Shown: piece after piece, positions 31,963-41,581 of the stretch | How positions within the stretch are numbered: position 1 is the first letter of the stretch | Layout: the number at the start of each line of letters is the position of its first letter | Source of the DNA: Phymatolithon calcareum | Taxonomy: Eukaryota > Rhodophyta > Florideophyceae > Hapalidiales | Assembly (NCBI GenBank): GCA_977006965.1 | Contig: OZ345369.1 | Location: 1,240,001 to 1,304,000, forward strand | DNA: 64,000 nucleotides | Reading direction: 5' to 3' | The notes under the pieces: generated by a model | Seen by the model: only the letters and a program-made list of their open reading frames with translations | What the model was told of the DNA's origin: nothing | Database searches by the model: none | Made by a program: the position numbers and the translations under genes

Positions 31963-32946
31963 ATGGCGTTCGTCCCAGCTGTTCCCTCCGTGACTGCTTC
32001 GAGCACCTCCGCCCGCAGCGCGATATGCATGCAGTCCAGTGAGCTCCACGGTATCGCCGTCAATCGACGAGCGACGATATCGCGTCAACGCACTCACAGA
32101 ACTTGTGTGAGCATGGCGTGGGGACAAAGCATCAAAGAGACTCTTGAAACGTCAAAAGCTCATCCAACTTTGCTCAAACTCGCCGCCGCGGTGGGTCTTG
32201 ATCTCGATTCTATTTCCGGCACCCTGTTTGCCCCCACAGAAGCTGCATTCGCACGTCTCCCCGCAGGTTGTGCCGAAGCCCTTCTGGCGCGACCGGATGA
32301 TTTGCGCATGATTCTCTCCCACCACGTCGTACCTGAAAAGTACACGTTGGCGCAAATCAAGGGCGTCGGTTACTTCGAGGGCGTGGTGGGCGGCGCATTG
32401 GCGTACGAAGCGCTCGGCCCCATTATCCGTATAGGTGCGGCTATGGTGCTCCCTGAAAGCTCCAACCGTGAGGCTGATAACGGTATCATTCATGCGATTG
32501 ACAAGGTTGTTATTCCATCCTGCGTCAAACTTCGTTCTGCCGAAATGGCCGCTCCGGTTCCCGCCAGCGTCGGTGATAGCATGGCCTTCGCGGCTTTCCC
32601 GCCTGAGCCTAATCCACGCACACAGAAACGCGCTGCTGGTGCCACTTTGAACGCTACCATCGGCGGAAGGAAAGCAATGGGGTTAATCAAGCAACTTCCG
32701 TTTTGGATGTATGGACCTCCGTATTCTGCCGCGAAACAGGAGGATTACGAGCCGATTTCCATCGCGCAACCGGATGTGGCCAAGATTGACTACCAGATCT
32801 TCCCTCCCGGAAGCGTTATTGTCGAACCGGATGAAGTTTCCATGGCGAAACTCATTCCTGTCTCGGGAATGAGTAAGTATACAGGTCAGATGAAGAGGAT
32901 AGTGGGTGGCGATGCAGAATCGAAATATACCGACCTGCCCTATTGA
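31963..32946 (+). CDS. Plastid FAS1-domain protein, possible phycobilisome linker
   Basis: A 327-aa single-exon protein. Residues 1-50 are Ser/Arg-rich with an MAFVP start and a CVSMAW junction, typical of a red-algal plastid transit peptide with an early Phe. Residues about 52-185 are a fasciclin (FAS1) domain: SIKETLETSKAHPTLLKLAA, then GTLFAPTEAAFARLP, MILSHHVVPEKYT, and a closing NGIIHAIDKVVIPS. The C-terminal ~110 residues (WMYGPPYSAAKQEDYEPISI, then GSVIVEPDEVSMAKLIPVSG) are not FAS1. FAS1 domains are, as I recall, reported in red-algal phycobilisome rod linkers, where the C-terminal part docks in a phycobiliprotein hexamer; that role is inferred here and untested. The alternative is a generic stromal or thylakoid FAS1 protein. 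Confidence 0.75.
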   Translation: MAFVPAVPSVTASSTSARSAICMQSSELHGIAVNRRATISRQRTHRTCVSMAWGQSIKETLETSKAHPTLLKLAAAVGLDLDSISGTLFAPTEAAFARLPAGCAEALLARPDDLRMILSHHVVPEKYTLAQIKGVGYFEGVVGGALAYEALGPIIRIGAAMVLPESSNREADNGIIHAIDKVVIPSCVKLRSAEMAAPVPASVGDSMAFAAFPPEPNPRTQKRAAGATLNATIGGRKAMGLIKQLPFWMYGPPYSAAKQEDYEPISIAQPDVAKIDYQIFPPGSVIVEPDEVSMAKLIPVSGMSKYTGQMKRIVGGDAESKYTDLPY

Positions 32947-33206
32947 GCATTTGCCAAGCTCAAGCCAAGATGTTTGTTTTCTGGTTTAAGCTGTTGTAGT
33001 ACGCACTAAAAATCATTTCCAAAGGAGACTTGAATATCTCGACTAGAGATTGTCCATTTATCCATGCCAGGGTAGATGAACAGGTATATAGTATATACCG
33101 CGAATCTCTGCGCCTCTACACTTTAAAGCGCAGTACTAGCGCAATACTAGATGTTAGGTCACTGCTCACAAAACTCTTTCTGTCCTAGAAGCGTCTTCTC
33201 AACACA

Positions 33207-34124
33207 TCAAAGCCAGTTTTGAGACTTTTTATCATCAGATGACTTCGGCTCTGCGGGCATGGCGTTAACAGAATCCACAGCTCCAAGATTAAGCTGCAGG
33301 GTATCCGCATCCAAATACACTCTATTCTGTGACCGCTGTACAGTCGTCGCAATCTCCCGTGCCGCCTCAATACGACGCAACTGAATAAACGCAGGATTGT
33401 CTCTCATCGCATCTCCAATCATGGCTGCCGACTTGGCCTCACCTTCAGCTCGAATAATAGCAGACTTCTTGTCCTGCCGCGCCTTCTCTACAATAAACCT
33501 TGCACGCTCCGCCTCTTGTTGTGCGACCTGCTTCGCTTCCACAGCGGCCGTGTACTCCTTTCCGAAAGCGAGATGCGTGATGGAAACATCATCCAACAAG
33601 ATGTTGAAATCCATCGCGCGGGCCATTAGGTTGCGCGAGATAAGTTTGGAGACTTGCTCACGCTGAGTGATGAGCTGTGAAGCATTAAACTGGGCCACAA
33701 CTGATTTTAGCACCTCGTTCACGATCGAAGGCAGTACGCGATCATCGTAATCTGTGCCGAGCGTCTTGTAGATTGTGGGCAGATTGCGGGGGTCCGGACG
33801 ACTGAGCACACGCAAAGTTATGGTGACCATTTGCAGATCGCGTGATCCGGTCAATGACTGAATGTTGCGAGGCTTGGCGCGCACGTCGTACACAACTGGA
33901 ACGTCGATGAACGGAATTCGCAGATGGGTTCCTTCGCCGTATACTATATCCTTCACGCCCAAAACTCGGTTGAAAATTACGGCGCGGTGTCCACCATCAA
34001 CATTGAATAATCCGTATCGGTAAGCGCCGACGAGCGTCGCGGCACCAATTGCGAGCCCGCTGACTGTGCGCACTCCGGCAGGACCGCCCGGTGGCATCTT
34101 CGGCAAGGGCGGGACCTGAACCAT
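33207..34124 (-). CDS. PHB2: Prohibitin-2
   Basis: A mitochondrial inner-membrane scaffold protein that forms ring complexes with prohibitin-1 and stabilises membrane proteins and cristae. The product is 305 aa, the usual length. The N-terminal PPGGPAGVRTVSGLAIGAAT is a Pro/Gly-rich leader with a membrane segment, followed by YGLFNVDGGHRAVIFNRVLG, a PHB2-type start of the SPFH/band-7 domain. VVYDVRAKPRNIQSLTGSRD and NEVLKSVVAQFNASQLITQR are near-invariant in PHB2. The C-terminal coiled coil has AVEAKQVAQQEAERARFIVE. It is divergent from the QueD-like gene, with a 346-base gap. No intron. Confidence 0.95.
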   Translation of the reverse strand: MVQVPPLPKMPPGGPAGVRTVSGLAIGAATLVGAYRYGLFNVDGGHRAVIFNRVLGVKDIVYGEGTHLRIPFIDVPVVYDVRAKPRNIQSLTGSRDLQMVTITLRVLSRPDPRNLPTIYKTLGTDYDDRVLPSIVNEVLKSVVAQFNASQLITQREQVSKLISRNLMARAMDFNILLDDVSITHLAFGKEYTAAVEAKQVAQQEAERARFIVEKARQDKKSAIIRAEGEAKSAAMIGDAMRDNPAFIQLRRIEAAREIATTVQRSQNRVYLDADTLQLNLGAVDSVNAMPAEPKSSDDKKSQNWL

Positions 34125-34470
34125 TGCGAGAGATGCGAGTGAACGAGGTCAAGCACTTCGATATGGCGGAGGCTGCCAGAGACGACGGGCGATGCCGTGG
34201 TGGGTCGTCCGCGATCAAAATCGGGGTTCGATCGTCGATGGCCCAAACTAGTTGTGATTGGGCCACATGTCGCTTCTTTCATGGAGAACTAAAGTGAATG
34301 AACCAATTATAACAATCTTCGTGACAGCGTCAACACAATTGACACGTGGCAATTCATGAACAAAAGAGTATGATCTCCTTACCTGAACTGAAGTTGAACT
34401 GAATTCAAGTTGGGCAAGGAATAGGTAACAATCGAAGTTCGCAGGCTGCAAACCCACTGTGAAGCCCCTC
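34125..34470. other. Shared upstream region of PHB2 and QueD-like genes
   Basis: 346 bases between two divergent starts. The frame of the plus gene is open back to a GTG at 34459, but no ATG occurs before 34471. No motif is recognised. Confidence 0.5.
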
Positions 34471-35148
34471 ATGTTTGAGCTTCGGAAAAGCTTCACCTTT
34501 GAAGCATCTCATCAACTAATGCACCACGACGGCAAGTGTTCCAACCTGCATGGCCACAGTTACACCATTGCAGTCGTGTTGCGCAGCACAACATTGGCAG
34601 AAGAAGGCGCGAAGCGAAACATGGTGGAAGACTTTTCCGATATTTCGAAGGTTGTTAAAAAGCTTCTTATAACTCATCTTGATCACAAACACCTTAACGA
34701 GACTCTTGGTACGGACAGCCCGACTGCAGAGTACATTGCATATTGGTGTTTTCACCAATTGCTTCCTGAACTTCCGCTACTTTCATCTGTTGAAATATGT
34801 GAGACATCCTCGGCATCAGTCATATATCGCCCTGACCTCCCCATGGAACACCCACTGCGACAGCCTAATGGGTACACAACCGGCTCACGTGCGTTAGGTC
34901 TTGCGAACGGGAAGCATGATGCAGAAATTTATCCTGCCAACTGTCGACATTGCACCACATGTCCGAATTGCAGGAGCTGCGAATACCGACTTGAAAATGC
35001 GACGCGAGATATGACTTTTCCTGAGCAAAAAGGCTCTGCAAGAAGAATCGTCGCCGCGAATGGTTACGGCAAAGCTCAAGCAGATGGAGTGATGAACCTG
35101 AAGCAGGGTGCAACAGACCCTACATCGGAAGACGCCAACTGGACGTAG
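34471..35148 (+). CDS. 6-pyruvoyl-tetrahydropterin synthase/QueD-family enzyme with Cys-rich tail
   Basis: A T-fold pterin enzyme acting on 7,8-dihydroneopterin triphosphate. The product is 225 aa from the ATG at 34471. Zinc ligands are His14 (EASHQL) and His27/His29 (LHGHSY). Cys23 sits in a C-x3-HGH motif, the form known for bacterial QueD (6-carboxytetrahydropterin synthase), not the C-x5-HGH of animal PTPS. VEDFSDISKVVKK, LDHKHLNE (Asp71/His72) and ETSSASVIY (Glu111) complete the active site. Residues about 150-225 are an extra tail with five cysteines exactly three apart (C158, C161, C164, C167, C170), which could bind a metal; family members normally end near residue 120-145. The bacterial-like motif may mean transfer or an old endosymbiotic origin. 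Whether it serves biopterin or another pterin route is open. Confidence 0.82.
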   Translation: MFELRKSFTFEASHQLMHHDGKCSNLHGHSYTIAVVLRSTTLAEEGAKRNMVEDFSDISKVVKKLLITHLDHKHLNETLGTDSPTAEYIAYWCFHQLLPELPLLSSVEICETSSASVIYRPDLPMEHPLRQPNGYTTGSRALGLANGKHDAEIYPANCRHCTTCPNCRSCEYRLENATRDMTFPEQKGSARRIVAANGYGKAQADGVMNLKQGATDPTSEDANWT

Positions 35149-36559
35149 TTTCCGAATGTCGACAATAGCTAACGAGGCGATTAGAGCACACGAGGGCGAT
35201 TGCGACGGCTACACATTTTTGGGAAATCTGCTTGGATACTGGTATGTGCATGCATAAACGAAGCATCTTCACGTTCCACTGCATGCAGATTTTACTCAAT
35301 CGCTACTGTACCTCTCAAAAAATGCTTGTCATCGTATCTGCCGACGCTCGCAATCACAATAGTGGGGGTCGCACTCGCGTTGGCATTGAAACGGTAAGGG
35401 GCAATCAAGCGCCATTTCCATCATATGAAGGCTGTGACGCGAAGACGAGACGGGCGGGATGACAAGAAGGCTATTACCAGAACTTCTCTGCGTTTCTTCT
35501 TTTGTCGCACCTATGGTGAAGACTGACTTCCCACTAGACAACGAGCTGTTGTTTCTTTTCCCGGTTGCGGGGCAACCTTGACGCATGCCTACAAGGCAAT
35601 GATTTTCCAAATGCTGACAGAGTAGCGCAGTTCTCAAAAGAAAAGGTGCATTCGAGCCGAGCGCGCAGTGGGCCTATGACCGGCAAGCTTCGTGCGAGGA
35701 GAAAAACTCGCCAGGCAGCCACAGCCTGGGCGTAACATCGCACCAAACAGTGGGCACGGACGTGGAACCTAAACAGCGTGGAGATGCGCAAATGCCCCGG
35801 CGAGCATTGCCACGCAACTAAACTCATTCCCCTCCAGCGATACAGTAGACCCTGTATCTTTGCCTGGGCCTCATTGACGTAGCAGTTGTAGTCAAGGATT
35901 GGTAAAATATATACCCCAGCCATCGTTGAGCAGGTGCCGGCCAAAAATGAGTAACACTACATTCCCCTCCGCGCGCGCGGCGGCTCGTTTCACAGCGTTG
36001 ATGACGAAAATATTAGCTCCTCCGTTGAAGGCATGGCAATCGCATTCGCACGGCTGACCGTTCAATCCGCTGTTGCATGGCACATACCTATGCCATGGTC
36101 AGCATATGTACTGGCAGCATACTCAGTCCTCATCACCCATTCAATGTCGTACTATGCCGCATCCATTCTAAAGGCGAAGGTGTTTGTAGCACATAACGCG
36201 CAGAACGAGGGCCATAGTTTTCTTGAAGTGTTGTCACAAAAACTTAGACACCCTTCGTGATAAGTGTGCTCTATACTTCAAATATCTAGCGTCCCCACGA
36301 GCGACGAGACTTCTCCGTCTCAGCCATTTTATCCTTCAAGCGCCAATATAATCGATTTTGTACCGTGTTCTCATTCAAGCTATTAGGTCTTAGATCTTCA
36401 AGACCTCAGTCTTATTCAGCGAGTAGCGTCATGAGGGTTTGCAACTCTTTGGCGATGCCGTTGAAATGCCGCGCCGCGAAAGTTGACAGTCGTCCAGACC
36501 ACTCTATGTGTTTGAAAATTAACGGACGCGCTGAACGCGCGCGGATTCGCATTGCCAAA
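35149..36559. other. Intergenic
   Basis: 1.4 kb between the QueD-like 3' end and the PUS10 3' end. Small frames are present, but none has a recognisable domain. Confidence 0.5.
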
Positions 36560-38023
36560 TCATGAGGGCCTTGACTTCGCATGAATCCCAAGGACATCAA
36601 GTTGCAAAATGTCAGCATTGCAACCTAACAAGTCACCCACATTTGGCACAGTTCTTCCGTTATCACCATGGATGAACTCCTTGATGTACGTTCCAGCCGC
36701 AGAGACGATGTCCAGTACGAAGAATTGCGGTGCGACAACTCTCATCACCACAGCCTCGTATATCATTCTCTCCCTAACTGCCAACGTTCTTCGATGCAGT
36801 ACTCGCAGTGGCGTCTTCTGCCTCAATAGAAATCCTTCAGGTACTTCCAGAATTCTCTTGAGCTCAGCTTCGGGCACTGCGCGTTCCATCCACACAACGC
36901 AGCGATAACGCTTCCTCTTTTCACTCTCGTAGATGCGCATATCCGCAAAGTGTTCCTTCGGTACCACGCGCAGATTATTGACGCGAACCGCAGCAGTCAT
37001 GGCTTCTGAAGCTGCCAATGCCTCGCGCAGCATGGCGTCCGTGACGCGGCTCGCCACCACATCGGGATTGGAGAGCTCCACGACGAATGGGCGGCCGCCG
37101 CCTAGCATGCGGACGTCAACGTCCTCTCTTCCGCCCGCGGTAAAGGTAATTCGCTCGGGGCGGAACAATGCATTAAATCCGGCACAAACCACAGTTTCAA
37201 CGCTTAGTGCATACTTTGGCTCCGCATCTTCGCCATCGCCTTGCACCCCGACACGCCATGGTGTCTGCGAAATGACACGGGAAAACTTGTTGTATTCGCC
37301 TGCAAGAAGAATACTTGCAACCGAGACGACCACCGCACAGTCCACTGCTGATTCCGGAGGTGGCGGAGGGAGAAATGTAGATCCGACTGCCTGGCAAAAG
37401 GCAGTGTCTGACATTGCGGTGACGACACGCGAAACCACCGTAGTCGACGTTGCACTTTCTCCACCATTTAACCTCTCACGCTTTCTCTCTCCTCCATTGA
37501 ATGTGCCGCCGCGCACTGTCTGAGATAAGCCTTGTGCAAATGCGCACTCAGAATCCGATGCCGGGTGGAGTAGCGAGATATCGATGAACAGTTCAGCTTC
37601 TGCAAAGTAAGATATTCCGAGTCTTTCCAATCGGTCAGCAAGCGCAAGCTTGAACGCCTCGCGCAGTGAGAGCGGTCTTTCTGCATCGGAAAACTCAAGA
37701 CGAAGCGCAATATATAATGCTCTCTCGCGGACAAGGGCAACTGATGCTGGGAATGAAGCCGTGACCTTGTATCGCCCGTCGTGGTTTACCTTGGCGATGT
37801 GGGGACGCGAAAGATTGGGAATCCTATCCAGTGTCCCGTCTTGCAACGCGCCAAGGCATGCGGGACATGCGACGCCATAACTTTCAAAATTGTACCCATT
37901 CTTCGACCGCAGCGCCGTCTCACTACCTCCATACGAAGCCGCACGACGCTCGCCGATCACGCGCAAATAACACCGCACGCACAGACCCGCCTGCGCGCAC
38001 CAAGCAGCCTGTCCAGTGTTCAT
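36560..38023 (-). CDS. PUS10: tRNA pseudouridine synthase Pus10
   Basis: Makes pseudouridine at tRNA positions 54/55 in archaea and some eukaryotes. The product is 487 aa in one exon. The N-terminus has two CxxC pairs (CVRC near 15-18 and CPAC near 54-57), the zinc site of the Pus10 N-terminal domain. The catalytic block GREDVDVRMLGGGRPFVVEL is at about 298-317, with the active aspartate in DVD (301/303). The C-terminal SAAGTYIKEFIHGDNGRT is the second family signature. A low-complexity insert with PPPPP and Gly/Arg-rich residues (about 165-225) lengthens the middle. It is head to head with the sigma-factor gene, 405 bases apart. Confidence 0.9.
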   Translation of the reverse strand: MNTGQAAWCAQAGLCVRCYLRVIGERRAASYGGSETALRSKNGYNFESYGVACPACLGALQDGTLDRIPNLSRPHIAKVNHDGRYKVTASFPASVALVRERALYIALRLEFSDAERPLSLREAFKLALADRLERLGISYFAEAELFIDISLLHPASDSECAFAQGLSQTVRGGTFNGGERKRERLNGGESATSTTVVSRVVTAMSDTAFCQAVGSTFLPPPPPESAVDCAVVVSVASILLAGEYNKFSRVISQTPWRVGVQGDGEDAEPKYALSVETVVCAGFNALFRPERITFTAGGREDVDVRMLGGGRPFVVELSNPDVVASRVTDAMLREALAASEAMTAAVRVNNLRVVPKEHFADMRIYESEKRKRYRCVVWMERAVPEAELKRILEVPEGFLLRQKTPLRVLHRRTLAVRERMIYEAVVMRVVAPQFFVLDIVSAAGTYIKEFIHGDNGRTVPNVGDLLGCNADILQLDVLGIHAKSRPS

Positions 38024-38428
38024 CGCAAATTACGAGTTTCTCTATTCCCGACTTCGCATTGGGGATCAAAGCATCGCCACAACCTCCGAATCAGATCAGC
38101 TCTGTGATCCCGGGAGGCGGAGTTGCGAGATGCGACCTGGGCCGAGCAGCACGGGGCGTGGATGAAGCCCCGATTTTTGCAGCATATCAACCAAGCTTGA
38201 TAAGTGGTGCTCAGCGCCCGGATCGTAAACTACACCTGAATGTGGGCCAATCATCACACTTTAAGCCAAAGTTATGACTCGATCTGAAGGCGCCTCCCAG
38301 ATTGGGATTCTCCTGCATCACGACCGCTGAAACGCACAACTTCCACGCGTATCTTTCTTCCTGCGGCAATTGTACTTGTCTGCCGACCTTGGCCGTCGCG
38401 TTGCGAGAAGTGCGCGTCCGTTGTCTGC
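38024..38428. other. Bidirectional spacer, PUS10/sigma factor
   Basis: 405 bases between two divergent ATGs. GC-rich near the sigma start. No clear core promoter motif is seen. Confidence 0.5.
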
Positions 38429-39652
38429 ATGGAGCTTGCATTTTTCGGCGCCGTCGTCCCGCTCGCGCCGGGCCGGCTGGGCGGGTGCGCACATGCCGCG
38501 CACCCGCCGGTGATGATAGCGGCACCGCGGCGGCGCGGACGCCCACCGCGAAAGACGCCGAAGCTCGCCGAGGCAAGCGTGAAAACTGCGAGTGGCACAA
38601 CGAAAACTGCATCACGGCCTGGCAAACGCGGACGTCCGCCGAAGGTGCGGCCCGACGTCGACGGCGAGAGCGGGTCAGGTTCCGTGGGGGCTGTCGGACC
38701 GTCTGATAATACCGTGCGGTGGTATCTGCAGCTTATTGCGCATGATCGATTGTTGCGGGCGGAAGAGGAGGTGGAACTGGGACGGCAAATCAGGTCGTTG
38801 ATGGAGTGGCAGCGGCAGCGGGAGACATTGGCTGATACAATTGGACGCGAACCGACGAACGATGAGCTTGCGGACTTTATTGACGCGGACCGCACAGAGT
38901 TTTCGCGTATGCTTATAGATGCGAAACGCGCGAAGGAACGCATGATTGTTTGCAATTTGCGCCTGGTTGTCAGCATTGCGAAACGCTATCTTAATCGAGG
39001 TATGCCGTTGTCGGATCTAATTCAAGAGGGCACTTTGGGGCTTATTCGAGCTTGCGAAAAGTTTGATGCGGAGAGAGGGTTCAAGTTCTCCACGTATGCC
39101 ACCTGGTGGGTTCGACAGGCGGTCAGCAGAAGCATTGCAGATCAGTCGAGAACGATTCGACTACCGGTGCATTTGTATGATACGATAACGGCGGTGCGAA
39201 GGGCGACCAAGTTTTTGAGCACAGAGTTTGGACGACCGCCTACCGAGAACGAGATTGCAGCATATTGCGGAATATCCGTTGAGAAGCTCAGGACAACAAG
39301 AGTCAATATGCAAGCGGCTCTTCCGCTGGACAGTCCATTAACGGGAACGGATGATGGGCTTTGTCTCAGCGACATTATTGAGAGCCAGGAGGAGAGTCCG
39401 GAAGACAGGGTTGAAAGCTCGCTGCTTAGGGATGACCTTGAGCACGTTGTCAACAGTCTGACGCCTAGGGAGAGGGATATTGTGCGAATGCGCTATGGTC
39501 TGGATGACGGGCGGGCAAAGACTTTGGAAGAAATCGGGCGGGTTTTTGCTGTGACGAAGGAAAGGGTTCGACAAATCGAGACGAAAGCGTTGAGGAAGCT
39601 TAGGCATCCGTATAGATCGGCTGTGCTGAAGGAGTACACTCGGCTTTTGTAA
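38429..39652 (+). CDS. Nuclear-encoded plastid RNA polymerase sigma-70 factor
   Basis: A promoter-specificity subunit for the bacterial-type RNA polymerase of the plastid. The product is 407 aa in one exon. Residues about 98-125 are region 1.2 (WYLQLIAHDRLLRAEEEVEL). Region 2 includes NLRLVVSIAKRYLNRGMPLS, then DLIQEGTLGLIRACEKF and FKFSTYATWWVRQAVSRSIA, the -10 recognition and melting helix. Region 3 follows GRPPTENEIAAYCG. Region 4 has LTPRERDIVRMRYGL and the helix-turn-helix TLEEIGRVFAVTKERVRQIE. The N-terminal ~95 residues serve as presequence but also hold two AT-hook-like cores, RRRGRPPRK (34-42) and KRGRPPK (66-72). The alternative start at the internal Met (29) would keep both. Confidence 0.93.
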   Translation: MELAFFGAVVPLAPGRLGGCAHAAHPPVMIAAPRRRGRPPRKTPKLAEASVKTASGTTKTASRPGKRGRPPKVRPDVDGESGSGSVGAVGPSDNTVRWYLQLIAHDRLLRAEEEVELGRQIRSLMEWQRQRETLADTIGREPTNDELADFIDADRTEFSRMLIDAKRAKERMIVCNLRLVVSIAKRYLNRGMPLSDLIQEGTLGLIRACEKFDAERGFKFSTYATWWVRQAVSRSIADQSRTIRLPVHLYDTITAVRRATKFLSTEFGRPPTENEIAAYCGISVEKLRTTRVNMQAALPLDSPLTGTDDGLCLSDIIESQEESPEDRVESSLLRDDLEHVVNSLTPRERDIVRMRYGLDDGRAKTLEEIGRVFAVTKERVRQIETKALRKLRHPYRSAVLKEYTRLL

Positions 39653-41067
39653 CGATGTCGGAAATAGGATGCATAATTTGCATTTCGCAGGAGATCCGTC
39701 TCGTCCCGGTTATGTCCTTGCCGATTTTTGTCTGTGGTCTCCTTCCTGCCTGGCGTCGGCGTTAGTTTGGGGAGTCACCCCAATACGGGAGTTATATATG
39801 TACGGGGCGAGAGCGGCGACGCGAAAAGGAAAACAGTTTGTTTGTAAAGAGGAAGACTAAATAATAGTTTTGTTCATGACTGCAATTCATCGAACGAAGC
39901 AGCAGTTTGTTTGTCGCACCTCTTAGTTCCTCCCCCTGTCACAATTTAGAGGAACCCGAAGTAGAGAAACTTTCGTTGTGGTACACCGTAGAGGCGGCAG
40001 ACATGCTGAAGTATACAAGCTAATGCAGTGCAGACAGAAAAGTTGCACGACGCCAGACGCTCTTCTCGAAGGAGCGTATGAACGCTCCATGTTCCATATT
40101 GTGCGCTGCACTCACATCTCTATCAATGTGCACACACTACAGGAGTTGTCGTCCGTTTGACTATTTCTACAGAAAAACGAGGGAAAACCTTCATCCTTTT
40201 TGCAAAACTGTCTCGCATCCGTGGAAACGTGCGGACGCTCGATACTCGTCAATGCGCACCACAAGGCACATTTTAGCCAAAACCTGAATGAACTGGCTCA
40301 CTCTTCGTACGATGTCATCCCCGTGGACCCAGAAGCTCCTGCATCATAGCGGGCAAATTATCATGCAAAACCATAGCCTATACTCGCGCTTTTACCGCAT
40401 TCAAACCTCTGCTTAGCAGCATTGGAGGCCGCAATAATGTCACTCCTCTTCTACTCAAATGCTTCGGAACCTCTAAGTGGAAAAACTGTAGGCAAACGAC
40501 ATGCAGTCGAGCACAGAAGTTTCTCAGAGCTCGTGCCGATCCTGTTACTTTCACATGAAAAATGTTTCATGTAACCAAGAGACCGAATCCCGAAGAGTAC
40601 AATGCGTAGACAACGTTGTGAGCGAATGTCAATCCAAGCGCTCCATCCGTCTTTATGGGTACCCACTTTTGCATTCCACACTGCTCGATTCCGTGCTCGA
40701 CGCCGTGTGATACTATGGAAAAGGCCCACCAGTAAGATCAAGGACACTCTCTCATAAGGGAGAGTCTTTTCGTTCATGACGCATCATGGAACTCTCCGAT
40801 TTCTTGCATGAAGGTTTTGATATCCAGCCAAAACACTCCGTGCTTTGCGACGAGAATACAGACAGTGACTGTGACCAGCGTTTGCTCAGAACGGTAGTGC
40901 TGTAATCAACGCTGACGTGAAGCAATGATTGTTGCTTTAGTCATTTTAGTGCATGTAGCAATTGATTAGTAAACAACTGTTTTTTATTTGAATGCCCTCG
41001 GTAACATTCTTAGGATAGTGCGGGAGCAGCTTTCGGTACTTGCTCATTCTAGTATATCGCCTTGCCC
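39653..41067. other. Intergenic
   Basis: 1.4 kb with no coding signal beyond short chance frames. Confidence 0.5.
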
Positions 41068-41581
41068 CTAATAGAGGGACTCGTCGTTTTCCATATTATC
41101 AATTATGGTGACGCCGTAGAGTAGTAGGGAGTCCAGTACCTTTTCCGGTGGTAACATTTCTCCAGAGTCCAGTTCATACTTTGCTAGGTACTTGCGTGCG
41201 GTCTCCAGGTGACGCTCCGCTGCCGCGCAGAATGTATCCGATATTAGCACTTGAGGGAACCTGCCGCTTGCGTATTTTATGGCCAGCTGTCGATGTCGCA
41301 CGTTGGCAAACCTGAGGGTGGCCACAATAGCGTCTGGTTTGTCGTACGGTATATTTCTTTTTCTTCTTGCTTCGACCAGTGCGTCTTCTTTTGCAAACAG
41401 TATTTCGCCGGAGTTGACCTGGGGATTTCCCTTCCCGCGTATGTTTGAAGGGGGTCACAAACTGTTATTTTTGCACCACCGCGGCAATATCCGCACTTGT
41501 CCACTGGAACTCATTGAAGTTTCGCTCTTCTCTTAGTTTGGACAAAATAGCGAACTTCCTTGCCTTTCCTCGTCGCAGCAT
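41068..41581 (-). CDS. Candidate two-exon gene, unknown function
   Basis: No family is recognised. Exon 2 (41068-41418) is a protein-like frame (VNSGEILFAKEDALVEARRK; KPDAIVATLRFANVRHRQLA; ending NMENDESLY) that has no ATG but begins right after CCCCAG, a fair splice acceptor. Exon 1 would be 41480-41581, ATG-led (MLRRGKARKFAILSKLREER and on to TSADIAA). A 61-base intron (GTGGTG...CCCCAG; phase 0) joins them to give 150 aa. The ATG itself follows TTCAG, so another upstream exon is possible. The protein is charged and predicted helical. Without the splice the C-terminal frame has no start, which is the main argument for the model. Confidence 0.42.
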
